NCBI RefSeq assembly: GCF_000423005.1
Contig: NZ_AUHD01000001.1
Location: forward strand, 248,001 to 312,000
Reading direction: 5' to 3'
DNA length: 64,000 nucleotides
Source: Gelidibacter mesophilus DSM 14095
GTDB taxonomy: Bacteria; Bacteroidota; Bacteroidia; Flavobacteriales; Flavobacteriaceae
Shown piece after piece: positions 34,501 to 43,378 of the stretch. The notes under the pieces are model-generated. The model was not told the DNA's origin. It saw only the letters and a list, made by a program, of their open reading frames with translations, and ran no database searches. Positions within the stretch are counted from its first letter, which is position 1. Every line of letters begins with the position of its first letter. Position numbers and translations under genes: made by a program.

Positions 34501-34655
34501 GAAGGCACTTTCCATAGATCGCCATCATAACTAAAAACGATGGTTTGTCCATCTGGGGTCAAGGTGGGATCCATTTGAAAAAAAGTCTCTTGAGCATTAA
34601 GGGTTCCAATACATACCAAGGCAATTAAAATTGATAGGAGATCGTGTGGTTTCAT
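31527..34655 (-). CDS. Tricorn-like S41 peptidase with beta-propeller and PDZ
   Basis: 1042 residues. A signal peptide (LSILIALVCIGTLNAQ) is followed by a long beta-propeller region (about 25-560) with TolB/WD-type repeats such as MDPTLTPDGQTIVFSYDGDL and FSPDDSYILYSA. A PDZ domain lies near 755-820 (VSKSPAAITGKDIKLGDILT). The S41 protease domain is near 850-1030, with KIAYVHMKNMSSGELNNFMK, LILDLRNNTGGN and the nucleophile region NEQSLSDAE. This is the tricorn protease homologue layout, which degrades peptides; in Bacteroidota it is exported to the periplasm or surface. Transcribed alone. Confidence 0.93.
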   Translation of the reverse strand: MKPHDLLSILIALVCIGTLNAQETFFQMDPTLTPDGQTIVFSYDGDLWKVPSNGGDAFRLTAMEGEETLPRISPDGKWLAFSATQYGNKDVYVMSINGGEIIQLTFHDAADDVDSWSWDSKEIYFTSSRYNRFSGYKVAVSGGTPLRLFDNYFNNVHNVVPHPKTDEIFFNESWESKSFTHRKRYKGAYNPDIKSYNPKTKAYKEYTDYNGKDMWATIAKNGTVYFVSDEINGEYNLYTFKDGTNKTALTKFETSIGWPQVNANGTKIVFTKDYQIFLYDVASNKTKKVVMRINTNNTLAKAQDFNTKGEVNSVSISLDNKKMAFISRGELFVSDIKGQFIIKLNTNPNERVKEAKWLKDNRTLLYNQTASGYTNLFTIPADGTGTEKRLTNEAKNNANLVLDHKMEHAAYISGREELRLLDLETFKSTTLVTDEFWALRPPAPQFSPDDSYILYSAFRNFELDIFTYQIATKEIINLTNTGVTESNATWSPDGKYIYFQSNLTQPSFPRGIGDTHIYRMALDNYDAPFKTEKFNDLFKMDEKKKKDSIKEPISITITKNGLMDRIERISPAFGSQSDIYLITKDETTYVYYFSNHDQGKQHLWRTIIKPFEDNKTEKVDDQLIRQGQLEVNKDSYYALLNGTINSLDVDSNKLKKIETEATFRKNLSNEFHQMFFEAWAGFETNYYDENFHGENWQKLRDKYAQFLPYVTRRSQLGVLFNDMLGELNTSHFGFYTSGKEDEPYYDSATTETGIVFSQDNPYKVARIVSKSPAAITGKDIKLGDILTQVNGKPVDTNKNREAYFSGPSNDDEMQLTFKRNGKDISVNLHPIATYEFKDLLYDEWVEDNQKYVDKKSNDKIAYVHMKNMSSGELNNFMKEMVSEAYRKDALILDLRNNTGGNVHDAVLQFLSQKPYAQWKYREGKLASQPNFAPAAKPIVLLINEQSLSDAEVTAAGFKELGLGKIIGTETYRWIIFTSGASLVDGSSYRLPSWGCYTLSGENLELTGVKPDLYIKENFEDRLSGNQPQLDEAITEILKDLKP

Positions 34656-35144
34656 AAAATTTAGAAAATTTTAATTTAAAGGATGTAAGTTAATTATTTT
34701 TAGAATAATCATTTGTGCCTCATCAATTATAATATGAAGGGCTATACTACATTATTTATAGCAAGGAACATAAAACTATAAACAGCCAAAATAGTCGAGA
34801 ATTGTAACCTTTGAAGAAGCTCGAGTGAGTCTAATGCACACTTTTTCTAAGGGAAAATAATCTAACGCTACCTTCCATGAGTCTCGTTAAAGATTATTTG
34901 CGAAATTTTTCAGTCTGTCTTGATCCTAGAAAAGAGATCCTACCGCTTGGGTTTTTAAGAAGGTAATTGAGTTAAGAAAAATGAGGCTGGAACTGTTATT
35001 TAGCGCTAATTAATGTCCATAATATCAACTGATCTTCACAATAACACTATGAATGTACTTCTTTGGAGATCAACCGATGGCCAAAAAAAAACGATTGACA
35101 TGTAGGTAATATTGTAGACGTTTTTCCACCCATTCAATGCATCA
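34656..35144. other. Intergenic, 489 bases, no gene seen
   Basis: AT-rich DNA between two minus-strand genes. I see no convincing ORF, strong hairpin or TAnnTTTG box on the minus strand. Confidence 0.4.
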
Positions 35145-36182
35145 TTAAACGCTTTCAGTCTTTGTAGCCGAATGCCGTTTACCATATTCTTTTTTATAAA
35201 TACTCACTAATGCGAGAAAAAGACTGATCAACAAAGGTCCAAAAATCAATCCTATAAAACCAAAAATAGGAACCCCCACAATTACCCCAATTAGAGTGAT
35301 AAGAGGATGGACGTCATCTAACTTTTTAAGAACATAAAGCCGTATGATATTATCCGTGGAGCCTACAACAACAAAGCCATAAATAAGGATACCCCAGGCT
35401 TGAAACGAATCTCCAGAAGAAAGGCTAATTAAGAAAACCGGTAAAATTCCTATGAGAGTACCCACAAAAGGAATCATTGAACCTATTGTAACAATAACGA
35501 ACCAGAAAAATGGTTCATCAATACCAAAAATCAAGAACCCGATCAGGGCAATGATGCCTTGAGCAATGGCCACCAAAGGGATTCCAATAGCATTGGAGCG
35601 AACCATTGCTTGTACCTCTAATCCAATTTCTTTCAAATTATCTTTTTCCAATGGAAGGTATTCTATTAAGGATTCACGCAATTCCCGTCGGTTGGTCAAC
35701 ATATAGAACAACATAAAATACATAAGTCCAATGGCAATAAAAGCATTAAAAGTACCACCCGCAACAATCTGTAAATTTGAGGAAATCCATCCAGTTATGG
35801 CGCTGGTATCGATTTTTGAAGCAATATCAAAACCCATATATTCCTCGACAATAGTTAACTGATGTTTAAAGGCCGTGACTACTTGTTCACTATTATTTAC
35901 CGCTCTTCCTATTTTATTGCTCAGCATCCAAATTATTCCTGCAAGCGGAATTAGAATTCCAATAAATGACAAGAACATTATGAGGACGGCTGCAAAAGAG
36001 GCGTTCCATTTTTTCTTTTTGACCAGATAGCCCATCCATTTCTTGAAAAGAATATAAATGGTTATCGCACCAAGAACCCCGGTGAGATAAGGCAACATCT
36101 CAATAAAAATCAAACTTCCCATAAACAAGACGAGAAGAATCACAAATATTTGACGGATGATTTTAGGGGGTATTTGGTTCAT
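35145..36182 (-). CDS. AI-2E transporter (PerM/TqsA) family protein
   Basis: 345 residues with about eight membrane helices. Family features include the long amphipathic central region (GRAVNNSEQVVTAFKHQLTI), QGIIALIGFLIFGIDEPFFW, and the end motif GVPIFGFIGLIFGPLLISLF. Members export autoinducer-2 or, in other clades, act as Na+/H+ antiporters or unknown exporters. The substrate is not known. The lysA gene lies 104 bases upstream on the same strand, so co-transcription is possible. Confidence 0.9.
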   Translation of the reverse strand: MNQIPPKIIRQIFVILLVLFMGSLIFIEMLPYLTGVLGAITIYILFKKWMGYLVKKKKWNASFAAVLIMFLSFIGILIPLAGIIWMLSNKIGRAVNNSEQVVTAFKHQLTIVEEYMGFDIASKIDTSAITGWISSNLQIVAGGTFNAFIAIGLMYFMLFYMLTNRRELRESLIEYLPLEKDNLKEIGLEVQAMVRSNAIGIPLVAIAQGIIALIGFLIFGIDEPFFWFVIVTIGSMIPFVGTLIGILPVFLISLSSGDSFQAWGILIYGFVVVGSTDNIIRLYVLKKLDDVHPLITLIGVIVGVPIFGFIGLIFGPLLISLFLALVSIYKKEYGKRHSATKTESV

Positions 36183-36286
36183 TCTTACTCGTTTATATGA
36201 TGGATTTAGATAGGGTGATCTTCTATTAAACTATAGTGCAAGTTTCTGTTATTCCGTCCAAAAAACAATCGCAAAAAAAAGAATTC

Positions 36287-37495
36287 TTAACTCAAATCAA
36301 TCTCAATTTGATTTTTCATGATATCATCAAATGTTTCACGCTTTCTGATCAAATGGGCTTTTTTATTATGCCATAACACTTCCGCTGGCCTGTAGCGTGA
36401 GTTATAATTACTGGACATGGTAAAACAATAAGCTCCTGCATTTTTAAAACATAATATGTCACCTTCGCTAATTTCATTGATTCTGATATTGTTGGCGAAA
36501 GTGTCGGTTTCGCAAATATAACCTACAACGGAATAAAAACGCTCACGACCTTTTGGGTTTGAAATGTTGATGATTTCGTGCTGAGATCCATACAGCATTG
36601 GTCTTATCAAATGATTAAAGCCCGAGTCCACTTGTGCGAAAACAGTAGATGTTGTCTGTTTGACCACGTTCACTTTGGTTAGAAAAACACCAGCTTCACT
36701 CACCAAAAATTTTCCAGGTTCAAAAGCTAAAGTCAATTCCTTTCCGTATTTTTTGCAGAAGCTATTGAAGCGATCCGTAAGTTTTTGTCCGAGTTCTTCG
36801 ATATTGGTTTCGATATCACCTTCTTTATAAGGCACCTTAAATCCTGATCCAAAATCAATGAATTCCAAGTCTTTAAAGTTTAAAGCGGTTTCGAATAAAA
36901 TCTCACTGGCATAAAGAAATACATCAATATCAAGAATGTCACTACCTGTGTGCATATGGATACCATTGATATTCATATTTGTGTTCTCTATAATGCGTAA
37001 TAAAAGCGGAATTTGATGAATTGAAATTCCAAACTTACTGTCAATATGGCCAACGGAAATATTAGTATTACCACCCGCCATAACGTGCGGATTTATTCTA
37101 ATACAAACTGGTGTTTTAGGGTGTCGTGTTCCAAATTGTTCCAAAATGGATAAATTATCTATATTGATCTGTACCCCCAGTTTGGACGCCATTTCAATTT
37201 CTTCAAGAGAAACGCCGTTAGGAGTGAAGATGATTTGATCTGGCGAAAATCCAGCTTTTAATCCTAATTTAACTTCCTGAATAGACACGGTATCGAGACC
37301 AGAACCTAAAGATTTTAAGAATTTCAATACTGAAATATTGGATAATGCTTTAACAGCATAATTGATTTTTAGCTTTTTAACCTTATTGAATGCCGATGTT
37401 AGGCGTTTATATTGCGCTCCGATTTTTTCTGAATCATAGACATAAACTGGACTTTCAAAGTCTTTTGCAATCTGAAGTAAGGTTTTTTGTTCCAT
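36287..37495 (-). CDS. lysA: Diaminopimelate decarboxylase
   Basis: 402 residues, a fold-type III PLP enzyme. The PLP lysine is K49 in INYAVKALSNISVL. Other motifs are GSGLDTVSIQEVKLGLKAGF, HMHTGSDI, FIDFGSGFKVPY, EPGKFLVSEAG and the final substrate Cys region CFKNAGAYCFTMSSNYN. It converts meso-diaminopimelate to lysine and CO2, the last step of lysine synthesis. Preceded by a poly-A/T rich leader without a clear promoter match. Confidence 0.95.
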   Translation of the reverse strand: MEQKTLLQIAKDFESPVYVYDSEKIGAQYKRLTSAFNKVKKLKINYAVKALSNISVLKFLKSLGSGLDTVSIQEVKLGLKAGFSPDQIIFTPNGVSLEEIEMASKLGVQINIDNLSILEQFGTRHPKTPVCIRINPHVMAGGNTNISVGHIDSKFGISIHQIPLLLRIIENTNMNINGIHMHTGSDILDIDVFLYASEILFETALNFKDLEFIDFGSGFKVPYKEGDIETNIEELGQKLTDRFNSFCKKYGKELTLAFEPGKFLVSEAGVFLTKVNVVKQTTSTVFAQVDSGFNHLIRPMLYGSQHEIINISNPKGRERFYSVVGYICETDTFANNIRINEISEGDILCFKNAGAYCFTMSSNYNSRYRPAEVLWHNKKAHLIRKRETFDDIMKNQIEIDLS

Positions 37496-37621
37496 TTTTT
37501 AATTAAATTTTAATAGCCGTAAATCTAAATCCTTTTTTTTACCCGAGCTAAAAAAAAAGTCCCAAAGTCATATAACTTTTGATATAAAGAAATCAAGGCC
37601 AACAAACAATACTCAAATTTA

Positions 37622-37652
37622 TTGGTAAAAACATTTAACTTGATTACTTTTG
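37622..37652 (+). promoter_or_regulatory. Bacteroidota-type promoter for sucC
   Basis: TTG at 37622-37624, a 20-base spacer, then TACTTTTG at 37645-37652. This is the best match to TTG-N19..23-TAnnTTTG in the window. It implies a 5' leader of about 75 bases. Confidence 0.7.
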
Positions 37653-37733
37653 TGCTGCAATTAAATTAGACATTTCCGCTTTGACTGAAGCAGTTTCAGG
37701 ATGCGAAAAGAGAACAATTATATACTGATCAAT

Positions 37734-38924
37734 ATGAATTTACACGAGTATCAAGGAAAAGATATTTTAAGCAGTTTTGGGGTACGTATCCAACGTGGTA
37801 TTGTAGCGAAAAACGCTAATGAAGCTGTTGCTGCAGCAAAACAATTGACCGCTGAAACCGGAACTGGGTGGCACGTGATCAAAGCACAGGTTCATGCAGG
37901 TGGCCGTGGAAAAGGTGGCGGTGTTAAATTGGCCAAAAACCTAAAAGAAGTTGAAGAAATTGCAGGCAAGATTATTGGCATGCAATTGATTACACCTCAA
38001 ACTTCAGCAGAAGGAAAAAAGGTACATCAAGTATTAGTGGCTGAAGATGTGTATTATCCAGGAGCAAGCGAAACAAGTGAGTTTTATGTGTCAGTGCTTT
38101 TGAATAGAAGTACAGGACGTAATATGATCATGTATTCTACAGAAGGAGGTATGGACATAGAAACTGTTGCAGAAGAAACACCACATTTAATCTTTACTGA
38201 AGAAATTGATCCAGCTGTAGGTATTTTGCCTTTTCAAGCAAGACGCGTAGCTTTTAACCTTGGTTTGGAAGGGAATGCTTTCAAAGAAATGACCAAGTTT
38301 ATTACGAACCTATATACTGCATATGATAAATCTGATTCGTCTTTATTTGAAATAAATCCTGTATTGAAAACTAGTGATGACAAAATTATCGCTGTAGATG
38401 CCAAGGTTACTATTGATGACAATGCGTTATACAGACATAAGGATTATTTAGATTTACGTGATTTAAGAGAAGAGAGCGCCATTGAAGTTGAAGCCGGTGC
38501 TTTAGGTCTGAACTATGTGGATTTAGATGGTAATGTTGGTTGTATGGTGAACGGTGCAGGTTTGGCCATGGCAACTATGGATTTGATAAAACAGGCAGGT
38601 GGCGAGCCAGCAAACTTTTTAGATGTAGGAGGTACTGCAGATGCCGCTCGTGTTGAGGCAGCTTTTAGAATCATATTAAAGGATCCGGGTGTAAAAGCTA
38701 TCTTAATCAATATTTTTGGAGGAATTGTACGTTGTGACAGAGTTGCACAAGGTGTTATTGATGCTTACAAAAATATGGGAAATATCAACGTGCCGATTAT
38801 TGTACGTTTACAAGGAACAAATGCTGACATCGCTAAAAAATTGATTGATGATTCAGGATTGGACGTTATGAGTGCTACTGAATTCCAGGAGGCTGCTGAT
38901 AAAGTACAAGCTGTTTTAGCTTAA
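37734..38924 (+). CDS. sucC: Succinyl-CoA synthetase (ADP-forming) beta subunit
   Basis: 396 residues from the ATG at 37734 (MNLHEYQGKDIL, the standard SucC start); an upstream ATG at 37701 would add 11. The ATP-grasp domain shows HVIKAQVHAGGRGKGGGVKL, and the CoA-ligase domain near the end has GNVGCMVNGAGLAMATMDLI, FLDVGGTA and INIFGGIVRCDRVAQGV. It works with SucD to convert succinyl-CoA to succinate with ATP formation. sucD is not next to it, as is usual in Flavobacteriia. A long palindrome follows. Confidence 0.96.
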   Translation: MNLHEYQGKDILSSFGVRIQRGIVAKNANEAVAAAKQLTAETGTGWHVIKAQVHAGGRGKGGGVKLAKNLKEVEEIAGKIIGMQLITPQTSAEGKKVHQVLVAEDVYYPGASETSEFYVSVLLNRSTGRNMIMYSTEGGMDIETVAEETPHLIFTEEIDPAVGILPFQARRVAFNLGLEGNAFKEMTKFITNLYTAYDKSDSSLFEINPVLKTSDDKIIAVDAKVTIDDNALYRHKDYLDLRDLREESAIEVEAGALGLNYVDLDGNVGCMVNGAGLAMATMDLIKQAGGEPANFLDVGGTADAARVEAAFRIILKDPGVKAILINIFGGIVRCDRVAQGVIDAYKNMGNINVPIIVRLQGTNADIAKKLIDDSGLDVMSATEFQEAADKVQAVLA

Positions 38925-38950
38925 GTTAGTTTATAGATATTATTTATCTC

Positions 38951-38987
38951 AGACCTGTCAGGTTTTCAAAACCTGACAGGTCTTTTA
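38951..38987 (+). terminator. Perfect 33-base palindrome terminator after sucC
   Basis: 16-base arms (38951-38966 and 38968-38983) starting AGACCTGTCAGG around one C, followed by TTTTAATC. It lies 26 bases after the sucC stop. Confidence 0.85.
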
Positions 38988-39186
38988 ATCCCGCAGTTTT
39001 AGGGGATCTGACCTCAAAATCTAAACAGAGAGTCTTGAGTTTTTAAAAGCTTTGGACAGATACAGCTTTTAGCACCTATGAGGTCTTTTAGTTAGAGCTT
39101 ATCGTGATTTCTAAAAAAAAAACACTACACAATGAATGAGGTCGAACCAGTTCTTTTGTGTTTTATAAAAGTATCCTATCTACCTT

Positions 39187-39447
39187 TTACTCTTTTTTCT
39201 TAGGCTTTTCTTCTTTTGCACCTTTCTCTGGTTTTGGTCCGCGCAAATGAATCACTAGACCGTTTAAAAAATTGCGTAACACTTGATCACCACATTCCAT
39301 ATAATTGGGATGGTCTTCTTTTCTGAAAAATGCACCCAATTCGCTTCTGGAGATTCTGAAATCCACAAGTTCTAGGATTTTTACAATTTCGTCATCCCTT
39401 AATTGGAGAGCAACTCTTAATTTTTTAAAAATATCGTTATTGGTCAT
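39187..39447 (-). CDS. DUF1456 (YehS-like) protein, single-domain
   Basis: 86 residues. The DUF1456 pattern is clear: NDIFKKLRVALQLRDDEIVK, ILELVDFRISRSELGAFFRK, then YMECGDQVLRNFLNGLVIHL. E. coli YehS has two such repeats in about 156 residues; here there is one, plus a lysine-rich tail. The family is small and cytosolic with unknown function. Monocistronic as far as can be seen. Confidence 0.9.
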   Translation of the reverse strand: MTNNDIFKKLRVALQLRDDEIVKILELVDFRISRSELGAFFRKEDHPNYMECGDQVLRNFLNGLVIHLRGPKPEKGAKEEKPKKKE

Positions 39448-39530
39448 TATAAGTATAGGGTTCGTTTGTTAATATATTTTAGACAAGTTTTGATTGTCTT
39501 TTCGTTATGATAAAGCTAAAACTTTTATTT

Positions 39531-39593
39531 TTCTTAATTCTTAATTCTTAATTCTTAATTCTTAATTCTTAATTCTTAATTCTTAATTCTTAA
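39531..39593. repeat. Heptamer array, TTCTTAA x 9
   Basis: Nine perfect copies of TTCTTAA without interruption. The array overlaps the end of the esterase gene: its last two codons and stop are made of repeat units. Copy number changes would not alter the protein much because the stop lies in the first units from the gene's side. Confidence 0.95.
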
Positions 39594-40389
39594 TTAGCCA
39601 TTGAAAGGCTTCCGGAAAATTTTGTAGCCATAATGTTTCGTTATGTTTTCCGCCTTCTATAATTATATTTTTTATATGTGCCTTCGGAACGCCCTTACTA
39701 AGTAAAAGCTTCACCATTTTTTCCTGATCAGGCACCATCTCTTCACTTTCTTCAGAGCCTGACAAAAAGTAAAATTTGGAATCAGGAGACACCTCAGTTT
39801 TAGAAATGAAATCAAAAATACGATTACTATACAAAAATGATGGCGAAAAGACCCCTGCATTTCCAAATGTATCAGGGTATTTTATAACTGCATAAAAAGA
39901 GAGGAGGCCTCCTAATGAAGAACCAAAGATGGTGGTGTGTTTCACATCATTTAGTGTTCTATAAGTGGCATCAATATGTGGTTTTAAGGTGTTGATGATA
40001 AAACTGAGATAGGTATCACCATGTCCACCGCCATATTTTTCATTGGGATATGGTGTCAATTCATCCACCCGCTTTTCATTACCGTGCTCTATTCCAATAA
40101 TAATAGCTTGTTTGCCAGAAATAGAATCGAGATACTCATCCACCTGCCATTCGCCTACATAAGAGGTTTCTGCATCAAAGAGGTTTTGTGCGTCATGCAT
40201 ATAGATCACAGGATAATTTTTATTGGATTGAGAATAGTCTTTTGGAAGATATACCCAAATGTTCTTATTAACCTGCAACTGTGGCGCGTTTATACTAAAT
40301 GTTGAAACTTGTGATGACGCTGTGCTTTGTGAATGACAAAGATTACTAACTGTAAAAAGGAATACATATAGAATATGAGGTAATTTCAT
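39583..40389 (-). CDS. Secreted alpha/beta-hydrolase (esterase D/PF00756 type)
   Basis: 268 residues from the ATG at 40389 (MKLPHILYVFLFTVSNLCHS, a signal peptide); open sequence upstream is less likely to be translated. The nucleophile elbow is FGSSLGGLLSFYAV, the oxyanion region is YMHDAQNLFDAETSY, and the catalytic His is likely in EGGKHNETLW. The family covers feruloyl esterases, siderophore esterases and S-formylglutathione hydrolases. The exported form and HDAQN motif suggest a carbohydrate or siderophore ester as substrate, which is inference. The C-terminal codons run into the heptamer array. Confidence 0.87.
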   Translation of the reverse strand: MKLPHILYVFLFTVSNLCHSQSTASSQVSTFSINAPQLQVNKNIWVYLPKDYSQSNKNYPVIYMHDAQNLFDAETSYVGEWQVDEYLDSISGKQAIIIGIEHGNEKRVDELTPYPNEKYGGGHGDTYLSFIINTLKPHIDATYRTLNDVKHTTIFGSSLGGLLSFYAVIKYPDTFGNAGVFSPSFLYSNRIFDFISKTEVSPDSKFYFLSGSEESEEMVPDQEKMVKLLLSKGVPKAHIKNIIIEGGKHNETLWLQNFPEAFQWLIKN

Positions 40390-40652
40390 AAAGACCGAAA
40401 TTGGATTAGATAACAAATTTATGAATAAACGACGTTTACCGTTCATCAAAACTGAAATTTGATTTGAGAGAATTCGCTGAAACACCAGTTTTTTATAAAC
40501 ATCTCATTTGTAGGGTCTTAAGTAATTTGGGTATTTGAAATCATAATAATACCGTTGAATTACAGAATGTTTTTCGATAAGCTACTCATAATCAACGATT
40601 ATCAAAATTTAATTTTCTTTAACTTTATAAAAGTAAAATAATTCCCTCTGGT

Positions 40653-41054
40653 ATGATAAATCGTGTAGAAAAGTTGAGTCTTCTTTCAGAAATGATTGCT
40701 TTTGCTCAAACTGATGCTTCCATAAAGTCGATAGAATATAAATTCCTTTTAGGAGTTGCCAAACAATTGGAAATATGTCAAGAAGATTTCGATTATTTGT
40801 TTGAGTTTCCGGTTACTTATGTGCATTTAAAATCGCATAGTGAGCGTATTGTTCAATTTCATAGACTCGTCTTATTAATGAACCTTGGGCAGCATATGTC
40901 AAATAAGGAACTCGTCAAACTCCATAATTTTGGTTTGCGAATGGGTTTGGGCCATGAATCTATAAATCGTGTTTTGGATTTAATGGATAGTTTTCCAAAT
41001 AAGATCGTTCCGCCCGATTTCTTGATTGATATTTTTAAGGTACAGTATAATTAG
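40653..41054 (+). CDS. TerB-like helical protein of unknown function
   Basis: 133 residues, all helical, with the TerB-type arrangement: EKLSLLSEMIAFAQTDASIK, SIEYKFLLGVAKQLEICQED, then NKELVKLHNFGLRMGLGHES and SINRVLDLMDSFPN. TerB-fold proteins are metal- or membrane-associated helical bundles. Some genomes label relatives as excinuclease-associated because they sit beside uvrB, as this one does (convergent). There is no UvrB sequence in it. Confidence 0.65.
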   Translation: MINRVEKLSLLSEMIAFAQTDASIKSIEYKFLLGVAKQLEICQEDFDYLFEFPVTYVHLKSHSERIVQFHRLVLLMNLGQHMSNKELVKLHNFGLRMGLGHESINRVLDLMDSFPNKIVPPDFLIDIFKVQYN

Positions 41055-41065
41055 GGTTGTCTCTT

Positions 41066-41147
41066 GTCGGTTATCTGTTTTCAGTCTAACTCCTAAACTT
41101 ATAAATCTTAACTTCTACTCCTAACTCCGAGCTTCTAGCCTCCAACA
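41066..41147. other. Low-complexity pyrimidine-rich tract
   Basis: Repeated imperfect CTAACTCCTAA, CTTCTACTCCTAACTC and similar words between two converging genes. It looks like a decayed short-repeat array, related in style to the TTCTTAA and CCCTAAT arrays in this window. Confidence 0.5.
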
Positions 41148-43151
41148 TCACGCTTTCAACGCCTCCAGCTTCGCTTGATACCCTTTAATATTATCTCTTA
41201 GTTGAGCAGCAACAATAAAGTCTAATGCTTTGGCGGCTTGCTCCATAAGTTTACGATTCTCTCTAATTTTCCTTTCTAATTGATCTTTAGTTAAGTACTT
41301 GCTTTCAGGTTCTGCTGCTTTTATTGCTTCCATTTCATAGCTATAGGTGCTTACTGAATTTTTTGAGAGTACGTTATCCAAGCTTTTGTTGAGTGCCGTA
41401 GGTGTAATGTGGTGTTTTGTATTATAGGCAATTTGTTTTTCACGTCTGTAATTAGTATCATCAATAGTTTTTTGCATACTATTGGTAATTTTGTCTGCAT
41501 ACATTATGGCTTTTCCATTTAAGTGTCGTGCAGCTCTACCTACGGTCTGGGTTAAAGATCGGTTGGATCTCAAAAAACCTTCTTTATCGGCATCCAAAAT
41601 AGCAACCAAGGATACTTCAGGTAAATCTAACCCTTCACGCAATAAATTAACGCCTACCAATACATCAAAGATTCCTTTACGCAAGTCCTGCATAATTTCT
41701 ACTCGTTCCAAGGTGTCCACATCGCTATGAATATAACGGACTCTAATTTGAATTCTATCCAAATATTTGGTCAATTCCTCCGCCATGCGTTTGGTCAAGG
41801 TAGTGACCAATATCCGCTCGTCTTTATCGACACGTTGGTGAATTTCATCAATCAAATCATCAATCTGATTCAAACTTGGCCTGACCTCAATAACGGGATC
41901 CAATAATCCTGTTGGACGAATCAATTGTTCAACAAAAACACCATCACTTTTTTGCATTTCATAATCGGCAGGCGTGGCACTCACATAAATTACTTGATTT
42001 TGTAAGGCTTCAAACTCTTCAAACTTCAGTGGTCTGTTATCCATGGCTGCAGGGAGTCTAAAACCATACTCAACAAGGTTCTCTTTTCGGCTTCTATCAC
42101 CGCCATACATGGCATGCACTTGTGAGATTGTGACATGGCTTTCGTCAACCACCATTAAAAAATCATCAGGAAAATAATCTAACAAACAAAACGGACGCGT
42201 TCCAGGTAAGCGACCATCCAAATATCGAGAATAGTTTTCAATTCCAGAACAGTAACCCAATTCGCGAATCATTTCCAAGTCAAACTCTGTACGTTCTTTT
42301 AATCGTTTTGCTTCTAAGTGCTTCCCAATCTCCTTAAAATAATCGTGCTGTTTTACCAAATCCTCCTGAATTGATTTAATCGCACCCTGAAGAACTTCAG
42401 GAGAGGTTACAAACATATTTGCAGGATAAATGTTGATTTGGTCATAAGTTTCAATAACCTTATTGTTTAGAATATTAAAGGCTTCAATTTCTTCAATTTC
42501 ATCACCAAAAAAATGGACACGTACGCCATAATCGGCATACCCAGGAAAAATATCAATGGTGTCTCCTTTTATCCTGAAGTTCCCGTGATTAAAATCTGCT
42601 TCAGTTCTAGAGTACAGACTTTGCACTAGTTTATGAAGTAATTTCGTTCTAGAAATAACCTGATCTCTTTTAAGGGTAATAACATTTTTTTGAAATTCCA
42701 CAGGATTTCCAATTCCGTATAAGCACGAGACCGAAGCCACCACTATGACATCACGTCTGCCAGAGAGGAGGGACGAGGTAGTGCTCAATCGCATCTTTTC
42801 TATTTCTTCATTGATGGACAGATCTTTCTCTATATAAACTCCTGAGGTTGGAATGTAGGCCTCCGGTTGATAATAATCATAATAAGACACAAAATACTCC
42901 ACGGCATTATCAGGAAAGAATTGCTTAAATTCAGAGTACAGTTGGGCTGCTAAAGTTTTATTATGTGCCAAGACCAACGTAGGGCGCTGGACTTCTTCGA
43001 TGACATTGGCCACGGTAAAAGTCTTACCAGAACCCGTTACACCTAGTAGGGTTTGGTATTTTTCATTGTTTTCGATTCCAGCTGATAACAGTTTTATGGC
43101 CTGGGGCTGATCACCAGTAGGTTTAAATTCTGATTTGATTTTGAATTTCAT
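41148..43151 (-). CDS. uvrB: Excinuclease ABC subunit B
   Basis: 667 residues. Helicase motif I is GVTGSGKTFTVANV, the beta-hairpin that grips damaged DNA is YYDYYQPEAYIP, motif II region is DDFLMVVDESHVTISQ, and motif VI is QTVGRAARHLNGKAI. The C-terminal UVR motif that binds UvrC is present (IRENRKLMEQAAKALDFIVA). UvrB verifies the lesion after UvrA loading and recruits UvrC. No other excision repair gene is near. Confidence 0.97.
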   Translation of the reverse strand: MKFKIKSEFKPTGDQPQAIKLLSAGIENNEKYQTLLGVTGSGKTFTVANVIEEVQRPTLVLAHNKTLAAQLYSEFKQFFPDNAVEYFVSYYDYYQPEAYIPTSGVYIEKDLSINEEIEKMRLSTTSSLLSGRRDVIVVASVSCLYGIGNPVEFQKNVITLKRDQVISRTKLLHKLVQSLYSRTEADFNHGNFRIKGDTIDIFPGYADYGVRVHFFGDEIEEIEAFNILNNKVIETYDQINIYPANMFVTSPEVLQGAIKSIQEDLVKQHDYFKEIGKHLEAKRLKERTEFDLEMIRELGYCSGIENYSRYLDGRLPGTRPFCLLDYFPDDFLMVVDESHVTISQVHAMYGGDRSRKENLVEYGFRLPAAMDNRPLKFEEFEALQNQVIYVSATPADYEMQKSDGVFVEQLIRPTGLLDPVIEVRPSLNQIDDLIDEIHQRVDKDERILVTTLTKRMAEELTKYLDRIQIRVRYIHSDVDTLERVEIMQDLRKGIFDVLVGVNLLREGLDLPEVSLVAILDADKEGFLRSNRSLTQTVGRAARHLNGKAIMYADKITNSMQKTIDDTNYRREKQIAYNTKHHITPTALNKSLDNVLSKNSVSTYSYEMEAIKAAEPESKYLTKDQLERKIRENRKLMEQAAKALDFIVAAQLRDNIKGYQAKLEALKA

Positions 43152-43378
43152 TTTGCAAATTTAACCAAAGTTTTTTGAAGATGAACTGATATTTTTATTT
43201 AGATGTTTCTGGTCTTTTGTATTGATTCATAGTGTATTTGAGTTAATAAATACAGCATAAAGATTAGATTTAAAATTATTTTTAGATTATTTTTACAGTA
43301 GCTTATTTAATATGGTTCCCCTCACTGAACCATTGAGAATAAAAGACACAATTACTTAATCCAAAATTTTTAAAACTC

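Noticed and set aside
43156-43163. TAAATTTG on the minus strand before uvrB
   Set aside because: It lies five bases before the start codon, which would force a leaderless message. Likely a chance match in AT-rich DNA.
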